Origin: Gemmatimonadota bacterium
GTDB taxonomy: Bacteria > Gemmatimonadota > Gemmatimonadetes > Gemmatimonadales > GWC2-71-9
Assembly (NCBI GenBank): GCA_017889745.1
Contig: JAGGAG010000058.1
Span: 1-30,212 of the forward strand
DNA: 30,212 nucleotides
Reading direction: 5' to 3'
Shown here: positions 1 to 7,806 of the stretch, in pieces
Layout: the number at the start of each line of letters is the position of its first letter
Numbering within the stretch: the first letter of the stretch is position 1
Program-made: the position numbers and the translations under genes
The notes under the pieces: model-generated
Told to the model about the DNA's origin: nothing
Database searches by the model: none
The model's input: only the letters and a program-made list of their open reading frames with translations

Positions 1-1464
1 ATGCTCGACGTCACGTCGCCGCACAAGCACCGTCACGTCATTGCGCGGGCACATCTCGCCACCGCCGACACCGTGAGGGCCGGGGCGAAGTCGGCGATCG
101 ACTCGCAGCCGGAGTGGGCGGCGATGCGATTCGAGGATCGCGCGGCGGTGTTCCTCCGCGCCGCCGAGATGCTCGCCACCACGCATCGCGCGCTGCTCAA
201 CGGCGCCACGATGCTCGGCCAGAGCAAGACGGTGTTCCAGGCGGAAATCGACAGCGCCTGCGAGCTGATCGACTTCTTCCGCTTCAACGTTGCCTACGCG
301 GAGCGGCTCTATCGCGAGCAGCCCGAATCGTCGCCCGGGGTGTGGAACCGGATGGAGCACCGCCCACTCGAAGGCTTCGTGTATGCGGTGACGCCCTTCA
401 ACTTCACCGCGATCGGCGGGAACCTCCCGGGAGCGCCGGCGCTCATGGGCAACACCGCGGTGTGGAAGCCCTCGCACACCGCGCTCCTCAGCAACTATTA
501 CGTCTATCGCCTGCTCGAAGCGGCGGGCCTGCCGCCCGGCGTCATCAACTTCGTGCCCGCAGAACCGGTGATGTGCACCGCGGCGCTGGTGGAGGAGCCG
601 TACTTCGCCGGGGTCCATTTCACCGGATCGACGGCGGTGTTCCGGCAGATCTGGCACCAGGTCGCGAGCCGGCTCGACAAGTACGTGTCCTATCCACGCA
701 TCGTGGGCGAGACCGGTGGCAAGGACTTCGTCGTGGCGCACCAGAGCGCCGACCCCGCGGCGGTGGCGGTGGGGCTGGTGCGGGGGGCGTACGAGTACCA
801 GGGGCAGAAGTGCAGCGCGGCGTCGCGGGCCTACATCCCCGACTCGCTCTGGCCCGAGGTGCGCGACCGGATGATCGCCATGATCGCCGACATCAGGATG
901 GGCGACGTGGCCGATTTCCGGAACTTCATGGGCGCCGTGATCGACCGGAAGGCGTTCGATCGCATCAAGGGCTATCTCGACGCGGCACGATCAGCGCCCG
1001 GGGTCAAGGTGATCGCTGGCGGGGGGTGCGACGACAAGGAGGGCTGGTTCATCCAGCCGACGCTGGTGACGACGGACGACCCGAAGTACCGGCTCATGTG
1101 CGAGGAGCTGTTCGGCCCGGTGATGACGGTGCACGTGTACCCCGCGGGCAAGTGGCGCGAGACGCTCGACCTGGTGAACGGCACGAGCCCCTACGCGCTC
1201 ACCGGCGCCGTGTTCGCGCGCGACCGGGCAGCGCTGGCCGAGGCGAGCCAGGTGCTGCGGAACGCGGCCGGCAATTTCTACCTCAACGACAAGCCTACCG
1301 GCGCCGTGGTGGGCCAGCAGCCATTCGGCGGTGGCCGCGCCAGCGGCACCAACGACAAGGCGGGGTCGATCCTCAACCTGGTGCGCTGGGTATCGCCCCG
1401 GAGCATCAAGGAGACGCTCGTGTCGCCGACGGACTACCGGTATCCGTACATGGGGGCGGAGTAA
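1..1464 (+). CDS. pruA: L-glutamate gamma-semialdehyde (1-pyrroline-5-carboxylate) dehydrogenase, 5' end outside window
   Basis: This is an NAD-dependent aldehyde dehydrogenase that oxidises glutamate semialdehyde to glutamate, the second step of proline catabolism. The visible 487 residues show the class-4 (ALDH4) pattern: the catalytic Glu in VGETGGKDF (E237 of the visible part), the catalytic Cys in YQGQKCSAASRAY (C271), the CEELFGPVMTV segment and the C-terminal NDKPTGAVVGQQPFGGGRASGTNDKAG signature region. The reading starts at the window edge with SPHKHRHV, which in this family lies some tens of residues after the N-terminus, so the first ATG is probably an internal Met and the true start lies upstream. 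Family members are about 540 residues. The assignment to the P5C branch is by motif recall and is strong. Confidence 0.93.
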   Translation: MLDVTSPHKHRHVIARAHLATADTVRAGAKSAIDSQPEWAAMRFEDRAAVFLRAAEMLATTHRALLNGATMLGQSKTVFQAEIDSACELIDFFRFNVAYAERLYREQPESSPGVWNRMEHRPLEGFVYAVTPFNFTAIGGNLPGAPALMGNTAVWKPSHTALLSNYYVYRLLEAAGLPPGVINFVPAEPVMCTAALVEEPYFAGVHFTGSTAVFRQIWHQVASRLDKYVSYPRIVGETGGKDFVVAHQSADPAAVAVGLVRGAYEYQGQKCSAASRAYIPDSLWPEVRDRMIAMIADIRMGDVADFRNFMGAVIDRKAFDRIKGYLDAARSAPGVKVIAGGGCDDKEGWFIQPTLVTTDDPKYRLMCEELFGPVMTVHVYPAGKWRETLDLVNGTSPYALTGAVFARDRAALAEASQVLRNAAGNFYLNDKPTGAVVGQQPFGGGRASGTNDKAGSILNLVRWVSPRSIKETLVSPTDYRYPYMGAE

Positions 1465-1483
1465 GCCGGGTGCGGGGTGAGGG

Positions 1484-2308
1484 GTGAGCGGCAAGCGGGG
1501 GCGGGCGTCCGCGGCGGTAGCTGCATTGCTCGCCCTTTGTTCTCCGCTGGATGCGCAGTCGGCGCCGGGCTACTCCGCTGCGCTGCTCGCCTGCTCCAGC
1601 TTCCACGAATCGGTCCGCAGCAACCTGACGCTGCAGGCCACCGGCCGCACGGCAAGCGCAAGCTCCGGTCGCGAGAGCCACCTCATCGTGGCCGCGATCG
1701 CGTCTCCCACTCCTCCACAGCTGCTGCTGGCCGCGTGGTTCGATTCACTGCGCGTCTGGCGCAGCGCCGCCGGCGACCGCGTCGAGCCGGATGCCTCGGG
1801 CGTGCTGGGCGGACGCTACCGCGGTGTGCTCCTTCCCGACGGCTCGTTCCATACCCAGGTGCTTCCCTTCGTGCCCCAGCCGGTACGCGAGGTGACCGAT
1901 CTCTCCGGCACGCTCGAGGACATGTTCCCGCGCCTGCCGCCGCGCATGCTCCAGGTGGGCGAGGAATGGCGCAGTGGCGACAGCATCGCGATCAAGCGGC
2001 TGAGCGACAGCGCCAGCCTGCATCGGTACCGCGTCCAGGTGATGCGCCGGGGCTCAGTCTCTCCGCCGCCGGGCGACACGCTGACGCCGACCTATGCCCG
2101 CACCCTGAACGATCGTGGTGTCGCTGCCTGGGATCCGCTGCGCGGCCCCGTGCGCTATGACCACGAGGTGACAGTGGAGGCCAGCGTGCCGGTGGGCGGG
2201 GCGATCCGCAGCCCCGCGAGGTCACTGGTGGAACAGCAGATCGTGCTCGAGCGAGGGGACGATCCACCACCCGCCACCTGTCCCGCCTCGCTCTTCGCGG
2301 AACCCTAG
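1484..2308 (+). CDS. secreted protein of unknown function
   Basis: A 274-residue protein that I do not recognise. It starts at a GTG with GTGAGG just upstream, 19 bases after pruA, so it is probably co-transcribed with it. The N-terminus is basic (SGKRGR) followed by AAVAALLALCSPLDAQSAP, a standard Sec signal peptide with a likely cleavage after DAQ. The mature part contains two Cys residues and many beta-type alternating hydrophobics (VTVEASVPVGGAIRS), compatible with a periplasmic or outer-membrane-associated beta protein. There are no transmembrane segments after the signal peptide. Its TAG stop overlaps, on the opposite strand, the stop of the converging ABC permease gene. No function can be inferred. 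Confidence 0.75.
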   Translation: MSGKRGRASAAVAALLALCSPLDAQSAPGYSAALLACSSFHESVRSNLTLQATGRTASASSGRESHLIVAAIASPTPPQLLLAAWFDSLRVWRSAAGDRVEPDASGVLGGRYRGVLLPDGSFHTQVLPFVPQPVREVTDLSGTLEDMFPRLPPRMLQVGEEWRSGDSIAIKRLSDSASLHRYRVQVMRRGSVSPPPGDTLTPTYARTLNDRGVAAWDPLRGPVRYDHEVTVEASVPVGGAIRSPARSLVEQQIVLERGDDPPPATCPASLFAEP

Positions 2309-3093
2309 CGCCCCGTGGCGCCGTCGCGCGGGGCGCGCCCGATGAAGCGCTGCTCCGGGTCGAACAGCACCGCCGCAAGCACGAACGCCACCAGCGAAAA
2401 ACCAGCAAGTGCAAGCAGGTTGGCGGGCAGCGAGAGCTCGGTCGGCTGGCCCAGCGCCGAGCGCACCAGTTCCACCATGTGGGTCACCGGGTTCGCGCGC
2501 GCGATCCACCGCAGCACCGGTGGAAGCCCGCTCGCGGGATACAGCGCGCCGCTGATGAACAGCATCGGGAACAGCAGGACGTTGATGATGCCGGCGAAGT
2601 TCTCCACCGACCGGAGCCGCGCCGCCACGAGCAGGCCAAGCAGCGCCGACGCGATGGAAGCGAACAGTATCGCCGCGGCGGCGAGGCCAGCCTGGCCCGG
2701 CGTGATGGTCATGACGAGCGGCGCGGCCGCGAGCACGACCAGTCCCTGCACCGTCCCGACCGCGGTGGCCGAGAGCGCCCGGCCCGCCAGCACCACGGCG
2801 GGGCCCGCCGGGCTCGCCAGCATGAGCCGCAGCATCCCGAACTCCCGGTCGTACACCGTGGACACTGCCGTGAGCGCCGAGCCGAAGAGGCAGGCCATCA
2901 CGATCACGCCGGGGAACACGAACTGCTGGTATGAGCCGCCGGTACCGGGGTTCGCGATCGCGTTGTAACCGCTCGCCACCAGCAGCAGCCACACGAAGGG
3001 CCGGGCCAGGCCGCCAATGAGGCGGCTCGGCTGGCGCGCAGCGCGGCGCAGGTCGCGGCGGACGATGCCGCCGATGGCGTTGAGGGCCGTCAT
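2305..3093 (-). CDS. ABC-2 type transporter permease, PQQ operon-linked
   Basis: A 262-residue integral membrane protein of the ABC-2 class. It has about six hydrophobic segments: FVWLLLVASGY near residues 34-44, VFPGVIVMACLFGSALTA near 59-76, then GTVQGLVVLAAAPLVM, AAAILFASIASALLGLLVAA, INVLLFPMLFISGALYPAS and LLALAGFSLVAFVLAAVLF near the C-terminus. DREFGMLRLMLASP after the second helix is the usual cytoplasmic coupling loop. The ATG at 3093 overlaps the TGA of the upstream ATPase gene (ATGA), which fixes this start and indicates translational coupling; the frame is open further upstream, but that would overlap the ATPase gene. It forms the membrane half of an exporter with the ATPase. The substrate is unknown; ABC transporters of this class are often found with PQQ and alcohol-oxidation genes. 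Confidence 0.88.
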   Translation of the reverse strand: MTALNAIGGIVRRDLRRAARQPSRLIGGLARPFVWLLLVASGYNAIANPGTGGSYQQFVFPGVIVMACLFGSALTAVSTVYDREFGMLRLMLASPAGPAVVLAGRALSATAVGTVQGLVVLAAAPLVMTITPGQAGLAAAAILFASIASALLGLLVAARLRSVENFAGIINVLLFPMLFISGALYPASGLPPVLRWIARANPVTHMVELVRSALGQPTELSLPANLLALAGFSLVAFVLAAVLFDPEQRFIGRAPRDGATGR

Positions 3094-4025
3094 GCCGGCT
3101 GCCCCCGCGCGACGCCGGCAGCGGTCCGCGCGAAGTAGACGTCCTCCAGGCTGGGCTTCCGCAGGAGCGCCCGGCTGATTCCGGGAAGCGACCCCGCCAG
3201 CTCGAGCGCAAGGTCGCGATGCGCATCGAGCCCGATGCGGCACCCAGTGGGCGTGCGCACCACGAGGGTGGCCAGCTGCCGCTCCTCGATCGCGCTCACA
3301 AGCCCGTCGATGCCGGGCCCTTCCGCTTCCAGCAGGGCCGCGCCGAACGGCCGCATCAATGCCGCGGGCGACCCGCTCTCCACTACCTTGCCGCCGGCCA
3401 GCAGCACGACGTTGTCCGCCGTCTCCGCCTCGGCCAGGTAATGGGTCGAAAAGAGCACCGCCGTGCCCCGGTCACGGCGGACCGTCTCGAGGAAGGCCCA
3501 GAGCACCGCGCGATGCTCCGGGTCGAGCCCCACGGTCGGTTCGTCGAGGATGAGGAGGGAGGGGGCGTGCAGCGTGGCGCGGGCAATGTCCGCGAGGCGC
3601 CGCCAGCCGCCGGAGAGTTCACGCGCGCGCCGGCTGGCGAAGCCTTCCAGTCCCATGCGGCCAAGAGCCAGCGCGATCGCGTCGCGCGCCTGGCGCCGAC
3701 CGAGCCCGGACAGCGCCGCGGCGAACTCGAGGTTCTCCTGCACGGTCAGGAAGGGATCGACGGTGGGGTCCTGGAACACGAGCCCGAGGCGGCGACGTGC
3801 GCTGGTGCGCGCCTGTACCACGTCGTGCCCGTAGATCCGCGCACCGCCGCGGGTCGGCCGCAGCAGCGTCGCGAGCAGCAGCATGGCGGTGGTCTTGCCG
3901 GCGCCGTTGGGTCCCAGCAGGCCGACCAGTTCGCCGGCGTCCACGCGCAGGGTGAGGCTGTCGAGCGCCCGGGTGCCGCCGTAGTCGCGGCCGAGGCCCT
4001 CGGCCGCGACAGCCCCGGGGCTCAC
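3090..4025 (-). CDS. ABC transporter ATP-binding protein, PQQ operon-linked
   Basis: A 311-residue ABC ATPase. Walker A is GPNGAGKT (residues 38-45), the Q-loop is VFQDPTVDPFL (83-93), the signature is LSGGW (137-141), Walker B is LLILDEPTVGLD (157-168) and the switch His is in FSTHYLAEAE. A C-terminal domain of about 90 residues ending KPSLEDVYFARTA is typical of ATPases paired with ABC-2 permeases (drug, lipid or polysaccharide type). The start is taken as the GTG at 4025, which overlaps the TGA of pqqE as GTGA and gives a normal N-terminus; a longer ATG-initiated reading would run into pqqE. The gene is the seventh in the pqq operon and precedes its permease. Export of PQQ or a related small molecule is an inference from position only. 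Confidence 0.9.
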   Translation of the reverse strand: MSPGAVAAEGLGRDYGGTRALDSLTLRVDAGELVGLLGPNGAGKTTAMLLLATLLRPTRGGARIYGHDVVQARTSARRRLGLVFQDPTVDPFLTVQENLEFAAALSGLGRRQARDAIALALGRMGLEGFASRRARELSGGWRRLADIARATLHAPSLLILDEPTVGLDPEHRAVLWAFLETVRRDRGTAVLFSTHYLAEAETADNVVLLAGGKVVESGSPAALMRPFGAALLEAEGPGIDGLVSAIEERQLATLVVRTPTGCRIGLDAHRDLALELAGSLPGISRALLRKPSLEDVYFARTAAGVARGQPA

Positions 4026-5113
4026 GCCGGCTGCGGCTCGCTCGACAGCTTGCGGTAGACGAATGGCGTCGTCGCGTTCGCCTCGGCGAGCGCCGACTCG
4101 ATGAGATGGTGGTGCGGGCTCAGCGTGCAGATCGGGTCTGCCATCGCGGCATCGCCGGTGAGCGCGAACGCCTGGCAGCGGCAGCCGCCGAAGTCGACGC
4201 ACTTCCGCTCGCAGGTCGAGCAGGGTGACTTCATCCAGCTGTCACCGCGGAAAGCCTCGAACAGCGGTGACTGCTGCCAGATCCACTCCATCGAGTGCTC
4301 CCGGACGTTCGGGTACTCGAGCGTCGTGATGTTCGTGGCGCCGTGGCACGGCAGCACCTTTCCGTCAGGCGTGACCACGAGGTACACCTTGCCCCAGCCG
4401 CCGTAGCACGCCTTGGGATACTTCTCATAGTAGTCCGGCAGCACGAAGAGGATCTGCATCCCGCCCCGGTGCGCCTGCTTCGCCCGCTCGGCGATCTCGA
4501 ACGCGCGATCCACCTGCTCCCGCGTCGGCATGAGCGCGTCACGGTTGACCAGCCCCCAGCCGTAGTACTGCGTGTTGGCCAGCTCGACCCGGTCGGCGCC
4601 CATCTCGCTCGCGAGGTCGATGATCTGCTGGATGCGGTCGAGGTTGGCCCGGTGCAGCACCACGTTCACGGTGAAGGCGAACCCGAGCTCGCGCACCAGT
4701 GCCGCGGCCGCGCGCTTCTGCTTGACCGACCGGACGCCGGCGATGCGCTCGGCGTTGTCGTCGTCGGCATCCTGCAGCGAGATCTGGATGTGCTCGAGGC
4801 CCGCTTCCTTGAACTTCTCGGCCCGCTGGCGGGTGAGCCCGAGGCCGGAGGTGACGAGCGTGCTGTACAGGCCGAGGCCCCGCGCGTGCGCCGCGAGTTC
4901 CTCGGTGTCCTTCCGCACCAGCGGCTCACCACCGGACAGGCCGAGCTGGAGCACGCCCAGCGCCCGGGCCTCGGTGATGACCCGCTTCCAGTCCTCGGTG
5001 GAGATCTCCTTCTCGGCCCGCACCAGGTCGAGGGGATTGGAACAGTAGGGACAGTGCAGCGGGCAGCGATGAGTCAGCTCCGCCAGCAGCGTGGTGGGGC
5101 GTTCACTAGTCAC
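4022..5113 (-). CDS. pqqE: PqqA peptide cyclase, radical SAM enzyme PqqE
   Basis: PqqE makes the carbon-carbon link between Glu and Tyr of the PqqA peptide, the first chemical step of PQQ biosynthesis, using S-adenosylmethionine and iron-sulfur clusters. The 363-residue protein has the radical SAM motif CPLHCPYC (C17, C21, C24), the GGEPL motif, and a C-terminal SPASM-type Cys set (PCHGATN, SPCSTCERKCVDFGGCRCQAF and DPICTLSPHH) for the auxiliary clusters. The GTG start at 5113 lies inside the end of pqqD (8-base overlap GTGACTAG), so the two are translationally coupled; PqqD is the chaperone that delivers PqqA to PqqE. Length and motifs match the family fully. Confidence 0.97.
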   Translation of the reverse strand: MTSERPTTLLAELTHRCPLHCPYCSNPLDLVRAEKEISTEDWKRVITEARALGVLQLGLSGGEPLVRKDTEELAAHARGLGLYSTLVTSGLGLTRQRAEKFKEAGLEHIQISLQDADDDNAERIAGVRSVKQKRAAAALVRELGFAFTVNVVLHRANLDRIQQIIDLASEMGADRVELANTQYYGWGLVNRDALMPTREQVDRAFEIAERAKQAHRGGMQILFVLPDYYEKYPKACYGGWGKVYLVVTPDGKVLPCHGATNITTLEYPNVREHSMEWIWQQSPLFEAFRGDSWMKSPCSTCERKCVDFGGCRCQAFALTGDAAMADPICTLSPHHHLIESALAEANATTPFVYRKLSSEPQPA

Positions 5114-5390
5114 GGATCAGCTCCCGGGCGGCCAGGGTGGAGAGGTAGGCCGTCACGTCGTTGAGGATCTCGGTCGGGTCGGCGCTGCCGGCGCCGTTGT
5201 ATTGCGCGCTCAGCGCGCGCGCGATGTCACCCACGCTGCGCTGTCCGTCCACCAGTTTGAGGATGGCCGCCCCGGTGTCGTTCAGCAGCACGGCCCCCTC
5301 GGGGTAGAGGAGGACGGGGCGCTTGCGCACGTCGTCGTACTCGACGCGCGCCAGGCGCCAGAGCGAGGGGACGCTAGTCGCGGTAAGCAT
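5106..5390 (-). CDS. pqqD: PQQ biosynthesis peptide chaperone PqqD
   Basis: PqqD is the small RiPP recognition element that binds the PqqA precursor peptide and presents it to PqqE. This 94-residue protein shows the family pattern: LARVEYDDVRKRPVLLYPEGAVLLNDTGAAILKLVDG near the N-terminus (beta strands plus first helix), then VGDIARALSAQY and a C-terminal helix with LNDVTAYLSTLAARELI. The ATG at 5390 lies 17 bases inside the end of pqqC, and the stop overlaps the start of pqqE. It is a free-standing protein here; in some organisms PqqD is fused to PqqC. Confidence 0.96.
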   Translation of the reverse strand: MLTATSVPSLWRLARVEYDDVRKRPVLLYPEGAVLLNDTGAAILKLVDGQRSVGDIARALSAQYNGAGSADPTEILNDVTAYLSTLAARELIRD

Positions 5391-6123
5391 GATAGATCGT
5401 GTCGATCATGGCCCAGAGCATCTCGAGCTTGAACGCGAGGGCCTCGAACGCCATGCGCTGCGTCTCCACCGTGGTGCAGTGCTGCTGCACGATGGACAGG
5501 CCGTGCTTCACGTCCCGGGGAGCCTGCACCAGGCGGCTCTTGAAGTAGTCGAGGGCCTCAGGCGGGATCCAGGGATAATGCACCGGGAACGACTCGATGC
5601 GCTGCTGATGGATCTTCGGCGCGAACAGCTCCGTGAGCGACGAAGCGCAGGCCTGCACCCACGGCTTCGACTTGCAGAACCACACGTACGATTCGCAGAT
5701 GAGCCGCACCGACGGCAGCACGTGCCGCTCGTCGTCCATCTCCTCGCGCGGCACGCCGAGCGCCACGCCCAGCCGGATCCAGAGCTCGATGCCGCCCTCG
5801 CCTTCGCGGGTTCCGTCGTGATCGATGATGCGCTGGATCCACTCCCGCCGCACGGCGGCATCGGGACAGTTGGACAGGATCGCGGCGTCCTTCCGGGGCA
5901 CCACGCGCTGATAGGCCAGGCGGTTGGCCACCCATCCCTGGAACTGCCGCGGCGTGAGCTTCCCGGCGTACATGTCGCGATGGAACGGATGCTCGACGTA
6001 GTACGAGCCCTGGAAGGCCCGCAGCGCCGCCTCGAGATCGGATGGACTCAAGGGGCGATCGAGCACGGGAATGATGCCCCGGGGCGCGGAGGCCAGTTCG
6101 GAGGCAACGAGCGTATCGGTCAT
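5374..6123 (-). CDS. pqqC: pyrroloquinoline-quinone synthase PqqC
   Basis: PqqC is the cofactor-less oxidase that performs ring closure and the final oxidation to PQQ. The 249-residue length is typical. The N-terminal HPFHRDMYAGKL and QGWVANRLAYQRVVPRKDAAIL stretch and the later ESYVWFCKSKPWVQACASSLTELFAP and CTTVETQRMAFEALAFKLEMLWAM segments match PqqC throughout, with the His, Arg and Tyr residues of the active site visible in these blocks. The ATG at 6123 overlaps the TGA of the upstream secreted-protein gene as ATGA. An inserted gene between pqqB and pqqC is not the usual arrangement. Confidence 0.97.
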   Translation of the reverse strand: MTDTLVASELASAPRGIIPVLDRPLSPSDLEAALRAFQGSYYVEHPFHRDMYAGKLTPRQFQGWVANRLAYQRVVPRKDAAILSNCPDAAVRREWIQRIIDHDGTREGEGGIELWIRLGVALGVPREEMDDERHVLPSVRLICESYVWFCKSKPWVQACASSLTELFAPKIHQQRIESFPVHYPWIPPEALDYFKSRLVQAPRDVKHGLSIVQQHCTTVETQRMAFEALAFKLEMLWAMIDTIYHAYRD

Positions 6124-6725
6124 CGTGAACCCGCCTGAGTGTTGGCTGCTTCGGGGGCGCCATTCGGGAAGTTGGTGGTAACGCCGCCCGCGCGCACAGT
6201 GCGCGTCACGCGCTCCGCGAAGATGCGGGTGCCGGCGCGCACCATGCCATCAGGCTCGCCCTTGAGCTCGGTCGAGTCGTCCAGCACGATCCTGCCGTCC
6301 GGAACATGGACCAGCTGCCCGGTGAAGAGCCAGATCAGGTTGCTCGTCTTGCTGACCTTGACGAGCACCACCCACCTGGCGCCGACCGTCCGGGCGACCG
6401 CGCGCGCGCATGCGACCACGGCGCTGCAGGTCGCGTCGTGGCGCGCGACGACTGCGGCCGCGCTCCGCGCCGGAGGAACGAGCTGTGTACCGAGCAACTC
6501 CGTCAGCTTGCCGGCGAGGACGGAATCCGCCAGTGCCGCCATCGCGGTATCTGTCGCCTCCTGCACATTGGCCTGCTCGGTGTAGAGCACGACCGGCAGC
6601 ACCGCGACGGGCGCGGTCGGCGCGTCGAGCGCGGCGGCAGGGGCATCCTGTGCCGTGACCGGCGAGGCGGCGAGGCACAGCGCAAATGCACCGGCGACAC
6701 CCAGGGAGCGGCTGCGCATGCTCAC
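6120..6725 (-). CDS. secreted protein of unknown function inserted between pqqB and pqqC
   Basis: A protein of about 201 residues. The start is taken as the GTG at 6725, which overlaps the pqqB stop (GTGA) and has GAGG 8 bases upstream; an ATG two codons later (6719) is the alternative. The N-terminus MRSRSLGVAGAFALCLAASPVTAQ is a clear Sec signal peptide. The mature part begins with a VAVLPVVLYTE strand, has two Cys (CSAVVACARA) in an SAAAVVARHDATCSAVVACARAV helix region, then ARWVVLVKVSKTSNLIWLFTGQLV and a GRIVLDDSTELKGE block. This resembles small periplasmic proteins annotated DUF2380/DUF3280, a tentative recall. Its coupling to both pqqB and pqqC suggests a role tied to PQQ or to the enzymes that receive it in the periplasm; the function is unknown. 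Confidence 0.85.
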   Translation of the reverse strand: MSMRSRSLGVAGAFALCLAASPVTAQDAPAAALDAPTAPVAVLPVVLYTEQANVQEATDTAMAALADSVLAGKLTELLGTQLVPPARSAAAVVARHDATCSAVVACARAVARTVGARWVVLVKVSKTSNLIWLFTGQLVHVPDGRIVLDDSTELKGEPDGMVRAGTRIFAERVTRTVRAGGVTTNFPNGAPEAANTQAGSR

Positions 6726-7630
6726 AGGTCGAACCTCATCCCATCCATTCCGATGGTCAGCCCGGCTGCTTCGACTACGCGGCGCTCCGCGGAGTCCTCC
6801 AGCAGTACCGGGTTCGTGTTGTTGATGTGCACGTACACGCGGTGCCGGGCCGGCAATGCCCGCAGGCGCTCGAGGCTGCCCCCGCTGCCGCTCATGGGCA
6901 GGTGGTCCAGTTGCAGCGCGGTGCGCTCGCCGATGCCAAGCGCGATCAGCTCCTCGTTGGACCAGAAGGTACCGTCGAAGAGCACCAGGTCCGCGTCCGT
7001 GAGCCGGCCAAGCAAGGCATCGTCCATGGCGCCGCAGCCGGGGAGGTAGGCACACCGCGCGCCCGAGGCCACGTCGGTGATGAGCAACCCGACCGTGTGG
7101 CCCGCCTCGGTGCGCGTCGCGAAGCGGGGCGGATCGGCGGCCACGGCGAACGGCTCGATGGTGAGGCCGGCATCGGTGCCATCACGCAGTTGCAGGGGCG
7201 TTACCGCACCCAGTTGCAGCCGCGTGACGCGAACGTCCGCGAAGGCGCGTGCCACGGAGAGAAGCCGTGAATCGTCGGTGACCATGCGCTCCACCGCTTC
7301 GGTCGCATACACCTGAAGGGAACGCCCCTCGCGCAGGAGCACCAGGCCCAGCGAATGGTCGAGCTCGGCATCGGTGAGGACGACGCCCTCGATGGGCACG
7401 TGCCGGTTGCCCGCGGGCGCATGGCCGTTGAGCTGCTGCACCTGATCACGGACATCGGGTGACGCGTTGAGGAGGAACCAGTGCGTGCCGTCGGCGCTGA
7501 CGGCGGCCGACGACTGTGATCGGGGAACGGCCGAGCGGGGATCGACGCGCGCAGCACGACAGGTGGGACACCAGCAATTCCACTGCGGGAATCCGCCACC
7601 TGCAGCCGTTCCCAGCAGTATGACTTGCAC
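6722..7630 (-). CDS. pqqB: PQQ biosynthesis metallo-hydrolase PqqB
   Basis: PqqB is a metallo-beta-lactamase-fold oxygenase that hydroxylates the tyrosine-derived ring of the PQQ intermediate. The protein shows LLGTAAGGGFPQWNCWCPTC at its N-terminus, the metal-site region TDAELDHSLGLVLLREG, PGCGAMDD, FDGTFWSNEE, LDHLPMSGSGG and the C-terminal YVHINNTNP block, all diagnostic. I place the start at the GTG at 7630, giving 302 residues and aligning V-Q-V-I-L-L-G with the usual family N-terminus. A TTG at 7675 would add 15 residues, but would place the start inside a strong hairpin and has no good ribosome binding site. The gene begins directly behind that hairpin, which separates it from pqqA. 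Confidence 0.95.
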   Translation of the reverse strand: MQVILLGTAAGGGFPQWNCWCPTCRAARVDPRSAVPRSQSSAAVSADGTHWFLLNASPDVRDQVQQLNGHAPAGNRHVPIEGVVLTDAELDHSLGLVLLREGRSLQVYATEAVERMVTDDSRLLSVARAFADVRVTRLQLGAVTPLQLRDGTDAGLTIEPFAVAADPPRFATRTEAGHTVGLLITDVASGARCAYLPGCGAMDDALLGRLTDADLVLFDGTFWSNEELIALGIGERTALQLDHLPMSGSGGSLERLRALPARHRVYVHINNTNPVLLEDSAERRVVEAAGLTIGMDGMRFDL

Positions 7631-7640
7631 CTGGAAAAGC

Positions 7641-7670
7641 GCCGAGGGCCCGCTTGCGCGAGCCCTCGGC
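7641..7670 (-). terminator. hairpin with U-tract between pqqA and pqqB (partial terminator or processing site)
   Basis: On the minus strand the arms GCCGAGGGCTCGC and GCGGGCCCTCGGC pair over 13 positions (one T-G wobble) around a GCAA tetraloop, followed by GCTTTTCC. This is the form of an intrinsic terminator. It lies after the pqqA stop (7685) and directly before the pqqB start (7630), so it would act as an attenuator or mRNA stabiliser that makes pqqA RNA exceed the rest of the operon. Structure is seen directly; the effect is inferred. Confidence 0.75.
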
Positions 7671-7684
7671 GTCAATCCTGCTGC

Positions 7685-7759
7685 TTACAGGGTCGCGACG
7701 TAAGCGGTGACTTCCATCGTAACGGCGACGATCTCGGCCTCGGGCTTGGTCCAGCGCAT
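7685..7759 (-). CDS. pqqA: PQQ precursor peptide PqqA
   Basis: PqqA is the ribosomal peptide whose Glu and Tyr side chains become PQQ. The 24-residue peptide MRWTKPEAEIVAVTMEVTAY-VATL (hyphen added for display) carries the required E-x3-Y motif as E16-V-T-A-Y20, with the usual W-x-K-P N-terminus and hydrophobic centre. The ATG at 7759 is preceded by GGAG at a spacing of 6. A longer in-frame reading exists upstream but has no family support. It is the first gene of the pqq operon; a 13-bp hairpin follows and a possible sigma-54 promoter lies about 110 bases upstream. Confidence 0.97.
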   Translation of the reverse strand: MRWTKPEAEIVAVTMEVTAYVATL

Positions 7760-7806
7760 GGTAGCTCCAGTACTCTGAGGTAATTGGGCCTGCACGCGGC
7801 CCTCAT

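Noticed and set aside
7631..7675. TTG start for pqqB at 7675
   Set aside because: It would start inside the 13-bp hairpin, lacks a usable ribosome site and adds residues absent from the family N-terminus.
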